22,016 nucleotides of DNA from positions 1 through 22,016 of IMG/VR virus record IMGVR_UViG_3300008050_000371; one strand, written 5' to 3'. Below are positions 7,982-14,808 of this stretch, in pieces. Position numbers and translations under genes: made by a program. Under the pieces are notes generated by a model. That model saw only the letters and a program-made list of their open reading frames with translations, searched no databases and had not been told where the DNA came from. Origin of the DNA: a virus. Numbering within the stretch: position 1 is the stretch's first letter; each line of letters opens with the position of its first letter.

Positions 7982-8827
7982 ATGGAAACAATAATCGGTT
8001 TAGGTAGCGCAGGCTGTAATATCGCCGAGAAGTTCATGCAATATCCTCAATATGATGTATATCGTATTGATTCTGAGAAACGTAAGGGCTCTAAATTTAA
8101 GAAAATTCCCGAACGAGAGACCCATGAAGAATATGAGGCGAAATTTCCATCTTTAAAAACATTCTTCAAAGATGCCAAGCCCCCGTATTTATTTGTTGTT
8201 GGTGGATCCGGAACAATATCAGGCGCCACACTTCGTGTTCTAGAACAGTTAAATAGCAGTGATTTGTATGTTTTATACATAAAATCAGATACATTGTTGA
8301 TGTCTAGATCACGCCAGATGCAAGATAGAGTAGTATTTCAAATTCTGCAACAATATGCACGCTCTGTCAGGCTTAAGCGTATGTTTATCATTGATAATTC
8401 AATTCTTGAAAATATATATAAAGATATCCCTGTTGTTGGCTATTATGATAAACTAAACGACGTAATAGTCAGCACTATACATATGATTAATGTATTCAAC
8501 AACACAAAATCAATCATGGACACTTTTTCTAGCCCTGTAGAGACGGCTAGAATATCAACCTTTGGGATAGTTGACATCGAGTCCGGTGAAGAAAATTTAT
8601 TTTATGACTTGACTTATCCTCGCGAGAAGTTATATTATTACTCGATGACGAAAAAACGACTTGAAACTGAAGGGAATCTTCTTAAGAGGATAACAGGACA
8701 AGTTAAAGACAAGATACAAGATGAAATGAAAGTATCTTACGGGATTTATTCTAGTACATACGAGCAGGACTACGCTTATTGTGTGGCGCATGCTACTTTG
8801 GTACAAGAACAAAAAGCCCTTGACTAA
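7982..8827 (+). CDS. Divergent FtsZ/tubulin-superfamily protein
   Basis: The product has 281 residues. Its N-terminus, IIGLGSAGCNIAEKF, matches the FtsZ T1 nucleotide loop (GxGGxGxN): Gly6, Gly8, Gly11, Asn13. GSGTISGA at residues 75-82, after the strand YLFVV, matches the tubulin/FtsZ signature GGGTGTGA with Ser and Ile replacements. The following order also fits FtsZ: strand LYVLYIKSD, helix with RQMQDRVVFQIL, strand MFIIDNSILENI (compare FtsZ IVIPND-type), then YYDKLNDVIVSTIHMINVF (compare the FtsZ helix containing AD-x-VL). The T7 catalytic loop NxDxxD is not clearly kept; MDTFSS at about 179 may correspond. It is shorter than FtsZ (about 380 residues) and the phage tubulin PhuZ (about 315). 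The SD is weak (TAGAG). It may be a cytoskeletal filament protein or a non-polymerising relative; a different Rossmann-like GTP-binder is the alternative. Confidence 0.55.
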   Translation: METIIGLGSAGCNIAEKFMQYPQYDVYRIDSEKRKGSKFKKIPERETHEEYEAKFPSLKTFFKDAKPPYLFVVGGSGTISGATLRVLEQLNSSDLYVLYIKSDTLLMSRSRQMQDRVVFQILQQYARSVRLKRMFIIDNSILENIYKDIPVVGYYDKLNDVIVSTIHMINVFNNTKSIMDTFSSPVETARISTFGIVDIESGEENLFYDLTYPREKLYYYSMTKKRLETEGNLLKRITGQVKDKIQDEMKVSYGIYSSTYEQDYAYCVAHATLVQEQKALD

Positions 8828-8847
8828 CCCAAAAAGGTTATTATATT
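8820..8847 (+). promoter_or_regulatory. Sigma-70-like promoter for the ssb gene
   Basis: The -35 box TTGACT (8820-8825) is followed by 16 bases and TATATT (8842-8847). TATTAT at 8844-8849 with an 18-base spacer is an alternative -10. It lies just after the FtsZ-like gene, and the ssb start is about 60 bases downstream. An inverted repeat AGGTTA/TAACCT (8835-8840 and 8853-8858) flanks the -10 and could be an operator. Confidence 0.6.
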
Positions 8848-8908
8848 ATAGTTAACCTAGATGTTCGGGAGATTAGCCGAATATACTTTAATAATAGGAG
8901 AAGTAATT

Positions 8909-9661
8909 ATGGGTATTGATATGAAGAAGATGAGGGAGAAGCTCACCACCCTCCAAAGCAAAGGTGACCGCAAGTCAGATCTTTTCTGGCGTCCGTCAGA
9001 CGGAGAGCAGACAATTCGAATCGTTCCAACTCCCGATGGAGATCCGTTCAAGGAGTTTTGGTTCCATTATGATGTGGGCAATAATCCTGGTTTCCTTAGT
9101 CCGAAGAGGAATTTTGGCGAGGATGATCCCCTTGATTCATTTGTGCGCCAGCTATGGAAGGAGGGATCCGAAGATAGCATTAAGATGGCTAAGAAGCTTT
9201 CTGCACGTCAGCGTTTCTTTTCACCCGTGATTGTACGCGGCGAGGAAGACAAGGGTGTCCGTATCTGGGGATATGGGAAGATGGCTTATCAGGAGCTATT
9301 GAATCTGGTGCTTAACCCTGATTACGGTGACATTACTGACACTGATGAAGGTACGGATTTGGTGCTTACTTATGGCAAGCCTCCAGGGGCACAATTTCCA
9401 CAGACCAATCTGACTCCTCGCCGAAAGGCTTCACCGATGATGCCGTCTGAGGAGAAAATCGGACAGATGTTGAATTCGATTCCTGACTACTCAACTTTGT
9501 TTGAGCGTAAGACTCCAGAGCAGGTTCAGTCCATGCTTGATGAGTTCTTGCTCGGCGAAGACGATGCTGAAGAAACTTCACACGAGTCGAAGAAGTACAA
9601 GAGCAAGCCGGCTTCTGGTGATAATGCAGTTGATAAGGCTTTTGCGGAACTACTAACGTAG
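8909..9661 (+). CDS. T4 gp32-like single-stranded DNA-binding protein
   Basis: The start at 8909 is preferred over an in-frame ATG at 8861 because AGGAG (8896-8900) precedes it and the upstream codons lie in the promoter's leader. The 250-residue product begins MGIDMKKMREKLTTLQ. It then has the gp32 core pattern: FWRPSDGEQTIRIVPTPDGDP, FHYDVG, KRNFGEDDPL, a basic stretch near residue 85, and RIWGYGKMAYQELL. An acidic segment (LLGEDDAEE) lies near the C-terminus. In T4, gp32 coats ssDNA and recruits UvsX, gp41 and polymerase, all of which have counterparts here. The protein has no cysteine at all, so the zinc site found in T4 gp32 is absent. The order ssb-uvsX is consistent with recombination-dependent replication. 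Confidence 0.8.
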   Translation: MGIDMKKMREKLTTLQSKGDRKSDLFWRPSDGEQTIRIVPTPDGDPFKEFWFHYDVGNNPGFLSPKRNFGEDDPLDSFVRQLWKEGSEDSIKMAKKLSARQRFFSPVIVRGEEDKGVRIWGYGKMAYQELLNLVLNPDYGDITDTDEGTDLVLTYGKPPGAQFPQTNLTPRRKASPMMPSEEKIGQMLNSIPDYSTLFERKTPEQVQSMLDEFLLGEDDAEETSHESKKYKSKPASGDNAVDKAFAELLT

Positions 9662-9733
9662 CGTTGAATCTGAGTCTTATCCCCGCAGGGAGGCATGGGG
9701 TGACAGATGTCTCATTTATAAAAGAGGATTAAA
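9662..9733 (+). other. 72-base gap between ssb and uvsX with imperfect hairpin
   Basis: No peptide and no good -35/-10 pair are visible here. ATCCCC (9680-9685) and GGGGTGA (9697-9703) could form a short stem around a GGGAGG-containing loop, with TGAG (9671-9674) and CTCA (9711-9714) able to pair outside it. There is no U-run, so this is not a classic terminator. It may be a structured leader for the uvsX mRNA. Confidence 0.3.
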
Positions 9734-10855
9734 ATGGCCAAAAAGGCAAGTAAAATTGGTAGATTAAATTTAACTGAGATGCGCAATCTCATTAATAAGA
9801 AAGTGGGTACCAACTTGGCCCATGATCTTCGCGGCGATAATCCAACTCAAGTTAAAGATTGGATTCCGACAGGCTCAAGATGGTTAGACAGTATGATATG
9901 TCGCGGCCAGCTAGCTGGGATTCCAATGGGCAAAATTGTAGAGATTGCTGGCTTAGAAAGCAGTGGCAAATCTTATATGGCCGCGCAGATTGCTGCCAAT
10001 GCCCAAAAAAAAGATATTGATGTAGTTTATTTCGATTCAGAATCAGCAATCGACCCTGGCTTTTTAGAAAGCGCAGGTTGCGAATTAGATAGGCTATTAT
10101 ATGTACAGGCTCAGAGCGTCGAATTTGTTTTAGAAACAATTGAGGAGCTAATAGGATCGAATGAGAATCGCATGCTTTTCATTTGGGATAGCTTAGCCTT
10201 GACACCGGCTATCAGCGACGTTGATGGCGACTTCAATCCACAGTCTTCAATGGCAGTCAAAGCTAGAATATTATCAAAAGCCATGTCAAAGTTGACAGTG
10301 CCAATTGCTAATTCTGGATCGACATTACTAGTTTTGAACCAACTTAAGACTAATATTACGAATAACGTTGCAGAAGCTATGACGACACCGTATGTGACTC
10401 CTGGCGGCAAAGCGCTAACATACGCATATTCATTGCGTATTTGGCTTACTGGGCGCAAGGCGAAAGCTTCGTTCGTGAAAGATGACCGAGGATATCGAAT
10501 CGGATCCGAGGTTAAATGTACTTTAAAGAAAAGCCGGTTTGGTACACAGGGCCGGCAATGCACATTTAAAATTTTATGGGGTGGAGATGTTTTTATCCAA
10601 GATGAAGAGAGTTGGTTTGAAGCTATTAAGGGCTCAGAGAACATTGAACAAAAAGGCGCGTGGTATAATCTTATTCATAAAGATGGAACATCAGAAAAGT
10701 TCCAGGCGTCGAAGTGGAAAGAAAAATTAAAAAATGAAAAGTTTCGAAATCGGGTCTTGCAAATCATGGATGAAGAAGTGATTATGAGATTCGAAGAGAG
10801 ATCTGGCGATGCAGCCAGCTTCTATGACATTGATAAGGAGGAAGAAAATGCATGA
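9734..10855 (+). CDS. uvsX: UvsX/RecA-type recombinase
   Basis: The product has 373 residues, a normal length for UvsX. AGAGGA stands 6 bases before the ATG. The Walker A loop GLESSGKS is at 73-80. The strand VVYFDSESAIDP follows at about 95-106. A Walker B-type strand MLFIWDSLAL is near 146-155, and the L2 region with TPGGKAL is near 224-230. This ATPase forms filaments on ssDNA and catalyses strand exchange, driving recombination-dependent replication and repair in T4. It acts with the gp32-like protein encoded just upstream. The last 8 bases overlap the start of the next gene. RadA-like and other RecA-fold ATPases are less likely given the length and the conserved E-S-S-G-K-S loop. The host RecA-like ancestor cannot be separated from UvsX without alignment. 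Confidence 0.88.
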   Translation: MAKKASKIGRLNLTEMRNLINKKVGTNLAHDLRGDNPTQVKDWIPTGSRWLDSMICRGQLAGIPMGKIVEIAGLESSGKSYMAAQIAANAQKKDIDVVYFDSESAIDPGFLESAGCELDRLLYVQAQSVEFVLETIEELIGSNENRMLFIWDSLALTPAISDVDGDFNPQSSMAVKARILSKAMSKLTVPIANSGSTLLVLNQLKTNITNNVAEAMTTPYVTPGGKALTYAYSLRIWLTGRKAKASFVKDDRGYRIGSEVKCTLKKSRFGTQGRQCTFKILWGGDVFIQDEESWFEAIKGSENIEQKGAWYNLIHKDGTSEKFQASKWKEKLKNEKFRNRVLQIMDEEVIMRFEERSGDAASFYDIDKEEENA

Positions 10856-11555
10856 ATTAATAATTCAAATTTGTTTTGTCGTGGCCGGCGTGGTCACAGG
10901 TTGTACTGACGGCCATATACGCACTAGCGATCCGTATTTGACTAGTCAGGACATGTCACCCGTATATGTATATGATGCGCCACAATGTGTAAGCAATCAT
11001 TACCACACGTCTCATACACCATCGGTAACTGTTGGTCCCCTTCGCTTGTATTGGCCTACATATACAAGCCATCATCGAGCACACCCTTGGTGTACTAACT
11101 CTCACAGCCACTACCATGGAAATCATTGGTATACTTGGAAGAAGAAATACAAGACTTGGAATAGGCACAACCACCACGCTCACCGCCCGGGCGCCCGTCA
11201 TGGGCACCATAAAAAGCACAAGAAGCGGAAGGTTATTGTACGCCGTTCCGGTCCTTCGAAGGTGGTTATTAAACCAAAAGGAAAATACAACCACCATAAG
11301 AAGAAGGTTGTTATAAAGTCCAAGAAGAACAAACACTTCAAGAGAGACAACATCACGGTAAATCGCTCTGGTCCATCGAAAGTGATTATTAAACCACGGA
11401 ATTCCCAGCAGCGCAATTGGCGCCGCCATGGTACTCGACCAAAGTTGAATATACCGAAAAACCTGTATAGACCTGAGTCCAAGGACAAGAAGGGTAAAAA
11501 GCAAGGCAAGAAGAAGGGTAAGAAACAGAACAGGCACCGACCACATCGCCGTTAA
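10848..11555 (+). CDS. His/Lys-rich putative lipoprotein with internal repeats
   Basis: The start at 10848 is supported by AAGGAGGA (10836-10843), 4 bases upstream, and overlaps the uvsX end. The product has 235 residues. A hydrophobic N-terminus ends in a lipobox, VTGC, with Cys19. This start gives no basic n-region. The in-frame ATG at 10824 would add RRKK, but it has no SD. The mature protein is rich in His (HYHTSH, HSHYHGNHW, HHAHRPG), Trp, Tyr and Lys and ends with a strongly basic tail. Two 15-residue repeats (129-143 and 169-183) share RSGPSKV-(V/I)-IKP. The sequence looks exported, membrane-anchored and positively charged. Metal binding, envelope or DNA contact, and superinfection exclusion are all possible. 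I recognise no family. The terminator at 11568 follows directly. Confidence 0.6.
   Translation: MHELIIQICFVVAGVVTGCTDGHIRTSDPYLTSQDMSPVYVYDAPQCVSNHYHTSHTPSVTVGPLRLYWPTYTSHHRAHPWCTNSHSHYHGNHWYTWKKKYKTWNRHNHHAHRPGARHGHHKKHKKRKVIVRRSGPSKVVIKPKGKYNHHKKKVVIKSKKNKHFKRDNITVNRSGPSKVIIKPRNSQQRNWRRHGTRPKLNIPKNLYRPESKDKKGKKQGKKKGKKQNRHRPHRR
11232..11396 (+). repeat. Two-copy internal repeat in the lipoprotein gene
   Basis: The repeat units are 11232-11276 and 11352-11396, in frame. Each encodes a V/I-x-V-x-RSGPSKV-(V/I)-IKP sequence. Third positions differ between the copies, so the protein sequence has been kept while the DNA has drifted. A shorter related piece (KKKVVIKSKK) lies between them. Confidence 0.75.
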
Positions 11556-11557
11556 CC

Positions 11558-11585
11558 TTGACTATTTATCCCCCGTACCTATAAT
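11558..11585 (+). promoter_or_regulatory. Sigma-70-like promoter nested in a terminator
   Basis: TTGACT (11558-11563), a 16-base spacer and TATAAT (11580-11585) form a near-consensus promoter for the deaminase gene. The -10 box is in the loop of the terminator hairpin. Initiation would fall near 11592, inside the right arm, giving a leader of only about 16 bases. Confidence 0.7.
11561..11569 (+). repeat. ACTATTTAT motif, copy 2
   Basis: This copy overlaps the -35 box of the nested promoter. The shared part is ACTATTTAT; the downstream bases differ because the terminator stem begins there. Confidence 0.35.
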
Positions 11586-11607
11586 AATGGTACGGGGGAT
11601 TTTTTTT
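11568..11607 (+). terminator. Rho-independent terminator after the lipoprotein gene
   Basis: The left arm CCCCCGTACC (11570-11579) pairs perfectly with GGTACGGGGG (11589-11598). Two further A-T pairs (11568-11569 with 11599-11600) give a 12-base-pair stem. The loop is TATAATAAT, and a run of eight T (11600-11607) follows. It would end transcripts coming from ssb, uvsX and the lipoprotein gene. Confidence 0.88.
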
Positions 11608-12057
11608 ATGAATAATAGTGAATCGCCATTTAAGCCTCGCAATTCAATTGCCGGGCACTGTATCAATAAAACTAACAAAATTGAAAGGTATTTAGAATTA
11701 GCCAAAAATGAAGCCAGGCAAAGCAAGTATGGAAAGCTTCGCCACGGCGCTGTGTTGGTAAAGGGTGGGTCTGTCATTAATGTTTCTTACAACAAGAACA
11801 ACTTTAGTTCTTTTGGCAACCGATTCCGCAAGGCCGGCCATGGCCTCGCCACACACCATGCAGAATTGGGGTGTATCCTCGGCTTAGATAAGTCTAAGAC
11901 GTCCGGAGCCACCATGTATGTGGTCAGGATCAACAAGGATGGTGACTATAGGCTATCTAAGCCATGTGACATGTGCCACGAAGTTTTGAAGTACTGCGGC
12001 GTGAGAAAAGTTGTTTATACTATTGATGAGAACAAAATAGCTTCTTATAAGTTATAG
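11608..12057 (+). CDS. Cytidine/deoxycytidylate deaminase family protein
   Basis: ATG at 11608 directly follows the T-run of the terminator; the in-frame ATG at 11587 lies inside the hairpin and is not used as the start. The product has 149 residues. It carries the zinc deaminase signature: HAE at 84-86 (HHAELGCI) and PCDMC at 119-123. His84, Cys120 and Cys123 should bind zinc, and Glu86 should act as the proton shuttle. With ThyX and ribonucleotide reductase nearby, dCMP to dUMP is the likely reaction, feeding dTMP synthesis. The size is nearer to cytidine deaminases and short dCMP deaminases than to T4 Cd (193 residues), so the substrate (dCMP, cytidine or a modified base) is open. The only SD-like sequence is GGGGGA, which lies in the hairpin arm. 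Confidence 0.75.
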   Translation: MNNSESPFKPRNSIAGHCINKTNKIERYLELAKNEARQSKYGKLRHGAVLVKGGSVINVSYNKNNFSSFGNRFRKAGHGLATHHAELGCILGLDKSKTSGATMYVVRINKDGDYRLSKPCDMCHEVLKYCGVRKVVYTIDENKIASYKL

Positions 12058-12061
12058 TCGG

Positions 12062-12071
12062 ACTATTTATT
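12062..12071 (+). repeat. ACTATTTATT motif, copy 3
   Basis: This copy lies a few bases after the deaminase stop codon and 27 bases before the chosen start of the next gene. The extended form ACTATTTATTA is shared with copies 1 and 4. Confidence 0.45.
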
Positions 12072-12088
12072 ACATGGAGCATAACAAA

Positions 12089-12436
12089 ATGGAAACGGTT
12101 TCATTAAAGAATTTAGTTCGCGAATATGTAGTTAGTAAAATGTTCGAAGCAATTGTCAATCTTGACTCTGATAGGACACAAAACCTTACGGCTCTTTTAG
12201 ATCAGTTACGTGGTGTTTGTGGTATTACTGTTGTCACAGTGTTAGAACCTGCAAGGCCTCTCTCACAAGCAAGAGAACAAACAAAGATTAAGTGTAAGTT
12301 CTTACAGACTCACCCAAGCCTAAATATACATATAAAGACTATGAGGGCAGCTGCTAAACAGCTTCCTGGCATCTATTCCTTTCGTGTGATGAGTGTAGAT
12401 CAAATTGAAACCAAAGAAAAACCGAGGACGTCTTGA
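12089..12436 (+). CDS. Small alpha/beta protein with N-terminal helical tag
   Basis: The start at 12089 is chosen because GGAG (12076-12079) stands 9 bases upstream; the ATG at 12074 contains that SD and has none of its own. The product has 115 residues. It opens METVSLKNLVREYV, similar to other tag-like N-termini here. The remainder reads like a small ferredoxin- or ACT-like sandwich: helix LTALLDQLRGVCG, strand ITVVTVLEP, strand KIKCKFL, helix IKTMRAAAKQLPG, strand SFRVMSVDQI. Such domains often bind small ligands, RNA or partner proteins. No catalytic residues stand out. The stop overlaps the TTG start of the exonuclease gene, so the two are translated together. Function unknown. Confidence 0.6.
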   Translation: METVSLKNLVREYVVSKMFEAIVNLDSDRTQNLTALLDQLRGVCGITVVTVLEPARPLSQAREQTKIKCKFLQTHPSLNIHIKTMRAAAKQLPGIYSFRVMSVDQIETKEKPRTS

Positions 12437-13404
12437 AACAAAAGAAGCGTTTGCTGGTAATAGACCAGCTAAATTTATTTTTTAGATCCTATATTGTTAA
12501 TCCCTCTCTCTCCACTGACGGCCAGCCCGTTGGCGGGCTCGTAGGAGTTATTAAATCTCTACAGAAAATTTGTAGAGAAGTCAACCCTGACAAGGTTATT
12601 ATTTGTTGGGACGGCGAAGGCGGCTCTAAAAAGCGAAAGCTGATGAAAAAGGACTACAAAGCCGGCCGCAAACCAATTCGCCTTAACAGGGACATACGTA
12701 CTCTTTCTGAGTCAGAAGAAAGAAGCAATAAGGTTTGGCAGCTTGAAAGGGTAATGGAATACCTTAATCACATGCCAGTGATTCAGTTCATGTATCGAGG
12801 CATCGAGGCAGACGATGTTATTGCATATGTGTGTGGGCTTAAAGAATACAAGAGTTGGCAAAAAGTCATTGTATCGAGCGATAAAGATTTCTTCCAGCTT
12901 TTAGATGATGAAACGGTATTGTACCGGCCCATACAAAAGAAGATCTTGAACAAATATAAGCTGATAGAAGAATTCAATATTCATCCTAGAAACTTTGCAA
13001 TTGCCAGAGCTATGGTCGGCGATCGATCGGATAACCTAGCCGGCGTGGGAAATGTGGGCCTTCCATCAGCTGCAAAAAGATTTCCATTCTTAAAGGACGA
13101 CAGGTCGGCAACTGTTGCTGAGGTCTTAGAATTTTGTAAAGAAGCCCTTAGCGAGAAGAAGCTAAAAATTTATGAAAACGTTATCAACAATAAAGACGTT
13201 TTTGAAAGAAACTATCAAATGATGCAACTTTATACTCCTAGTTTAAGCATTAATGCAAAAAAAGAAATAAGAGAAACTTTGAAAAATGCTGACTTGTCTT
13301 TCAATAAGACTGGCGTGGTCACCATGATGGTGCGCGATGGGTTCGATGACCTAGACTGGCGCGAGCTTCAGGCATTTTTTCGAAGATTAGCCCTAGACAA
13401 CTAG
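12433..13404 (+). CDS. FEN-type 5'-3' exonuclease / flap nuclease (T4 RNase H-like)
   Basis: The start is TTG at 12433, overlapping the upstream TGA and preceded by GAGGA. The nuclease fold begins at once (RLLVIDQLNLFFRSY, Asp11), so no later start fits. The product has 323 residues, usual for T4 RNase H and for the 5' nuclease of DNA polymerase I. Acidic metal-site motifs: ICWDG (Asp60), GIEADDVIAYV (Glu125, Asp127, Asp128), VSSDKDFFQLL (Asp150, Asp152) and the helix-hairpin region GDRSDNLAGVGNVG (Asp197, Asp200). The enzyme removes RNA primers and flaps from lagging-strand fragments. It supplies in trans the 5' nuclease that the family A polymerase at 6324 lacks. The promoter for the helicase gene overlaps its 3' end. 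Confidence 0.87.
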   Translation: MKQKKRLLVIDQLNLFFRSYIVNPSLSTDGQPVGGLVGVIKSLQKICREVNPDKVIICWDGEGGSKKRKLMKKDYKAGRKPIRLNRDIRTLSESEERSNKVWQLERVMEYLNHMPVIQFMYRGIEADDVIAYVCGLKEYKSWQKVIVSSDKDFFQLLDDETVLYRPIQKKILNKYKLIEEFNIHPRNFAIARAMVGDRSDNLAGVGNVGLPSAAKRFPFLKDDRSATVAEVLEFCKEALSEKKLKIYENVINNKDVFERNYQMMQLYTPSLSINAKKEIRETLKNADLSFNKTGVVTMMVRDGFDDLDWRELQAFFRRLALDN

Positions 13405-13409
13405 GCTAA
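13387..13409 (+). promoter_or_regulatory. Inverted repeat over the helicase promoter -35 (possible operator)
   Basis: TTAGCC-C-TAG (13387-13396) and CTAGGCTAA (13401-13409) pair as nine base pairs with one bulged C and an ACAA loop. The -35 box lies in it. No U-run follows, so it is not a terminator. Confidence 0.4.
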
Positions 13410-13421
13410 AAATCCTATAAT
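13394..13421 (+). promoter_or_regulatory. Sigma-70-like promoter for the helicase gene
   Basis: TAGACA (13394-13399), a 16-base spacer and TATAAT (13416-13421) precede the helicase start by about 20 bases. The -35 overlaps the end of the exonuclease gene and sits in an inverted repeat. Confidence 0.6.
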
Positions 13422-13440
13422 TAAAGAAACCGGAGTATAC

Positions 13441-14808
13441 ATGTCTACAAGTGTAACTTTTTCTAAGTATGGCAAGGCCTTTCAAGAGACCTTAGCACAT
13501 CTTATCTTAGAAGATCGTCCCTTCGCCGATCAAATGAGCGAGGTATTAAACATCAATTTTTTTGAGCTTAAGTACTTGCGCGTTTTTGTTGACAAGATTT
13601 TTGGCTATAAGAAGAAGTATGATGTCCAGCCGGGTAAGAAAGTCATATCTACTATTTTGAGGGTGGAATTAGAACAAGAAAACGACGCGGTACAAAAACA
13701 AGTAAGAGACTACTTTGCCCGTATCTGTGTTAACAAAATATCTGATGTCGATTATGTTAAAGAAACTGCACTAGATTTTTGCAAAAAACAAAAACTGAAA
13801 GAGGCCATGGTAAAGTCTGTAGAACTATTACAATCTTCGTCTTTTGATGAAATCAAAAATGTAATTGATACCGCACTTAAGCTTGGCTTGGATAATAATT
13901 TTGGCCATGATTACAAAAAAGATTTCGAAGCTAGATATCAATTGATATCACGCAACCCAATTGCGACTGGCTGGAATGTTGTTGATAAGATCTGTCGCGA
14001 CGGCCTGGGCAAAGGGGAATTAGGGGTGGTGATTGCACCAACTGGAGCTGGCAAATCTATGGTGTTGGCACACCTAGGATCCTCTGCTCTTAAGAAGGGC
14101 ATGCATGTAGTCCACTATACCCTGGAATTGTCAGAAGAATCGATCGGCCAGAGATATGATAGTTGTTTGACCGGCGTACATTTAAGCGAGCTGTTTTCGA
14201 AAAAAGAACAAGTTCACGAAGAATGTATTGATATTCCAGGTGAACTAACTATCAAGGAATATCCGACTAAATCAGCCTCGGTGAATACGCTCCGAGCGCA
14301 TTTAGAAAAAATAAAAAAATCTGATCAAAAAATCGATATGATTATAGTAGATTACGCTGATTTACTACGTAGTGGGGCAAATTACAAGGAGAAAAGACAT
14401 GATCTGGAGTCTATTTATGAGAGTCTACGTGCTATAGCACAAGAAAATGAATGTCCCTTGTGGACCGCCTCACAAACAAACAGGTCAGGGTTAAATGCTG
14501 AAGTCATTACCATGGAGTCCATATCAGAAGCTTTTAATAAATGTTTTGTCGCAGATTTTATTTTCTCGCTGTCGAGAACAGTCAAAGACAAGACCGCCAA
14601 TTCAGGTAGGTTATTTATAGCGAAGAACAGAAATGGCCCTGATGGTATTGTTTTTCCTATTTTTATGGATCCATCACGCGTCAAAATTGATGTATTTGAA
14701 ACAACGGGCGAGACCGTGGCCGATATAAAAATGGAAAGCGCTAAGAAAGAAGTTCAGGATTTGAAAGAGAGATACAAAAAGTTTAGGCAAAATGGAGGAA
14801 AGAATTAA
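13441..14808 (+). CDS. DnaB/T4 gp41-like replicative helicase
   Basis: The product has 455 residues, close to T4 gp41 (475). The SD is GGAG, 5 bases upstream. The N-terminal 160 residues are helical, as in the DnaB N-domain. The RecA-like motor follows: Walker A APTGAGKS at 199-206, HYTLELSEE (catalytic Glu region) at about 225-233, Walker B MIIVDYADLL with Asp304, then ASQTNRSG (motif H4-type, with the sensor Gln) and RLFIAKNRNGPDG with a possible arginine finger region. It should form a hexamer unwinding the fork 5' to 3' on the lagging strand. No primase gene is seen in the window. The end overlaps the ribonucleotide reductase start by one base, so helicase and reductase share an operon. 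Confidence 0.87.
   Translation: MSTSVTFSKYGKAFQETLAHLILEDRPFADQMSEVLNINFFELKYLRVFVDKIFGYKKKYDVQPGKKVISTILRVELEQENDAVQKQVRDYFARICVNKISDVDYVKETALDFCKKQKLKEAMVKSVELLQSSSFDEIKNVIDTALKLGLDNNFGHDYKKDFEARYQLISRNPIATGWNVVDKICRDGLGKGELGVVIAPTGAGKSMVLAHLGSSALKKGMHVVHYTLELSEESIGQRYDSCLTGVHLSELFSKKEQVHEECIDIPGELTIKEYPTKSASVNTLRAHLEKIKKSDQKIDMIIVDYADLLRSGANYKEKRHDLESIYESLRAIAQENECPLWTASQTNRSGLNAEVITMESISEAFNKCFVADFIFSLSRTVKDKTANSGRLFIAKNRNGPDGIVFPIFMDPSRVKIDVFETTGETVADIKMESAKKEVQDLKERYKKFRQNGGKN

Noticed and set aside
10111-10644. Minus-strand frame inside uvsX
   Set aside because: It lies under strongly conserved RecA motifs on the other strand, and its product has no recognisable features.
10956-11546. 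Minus-strand frame of 196 codons under the His/Lys-rich gene
   Set aside because: The hydrophobic product arises because Lys, His and Asn codons read backwards give Phe, Leu, Val and Met. The plus strand has the strong SD and the lipobox.
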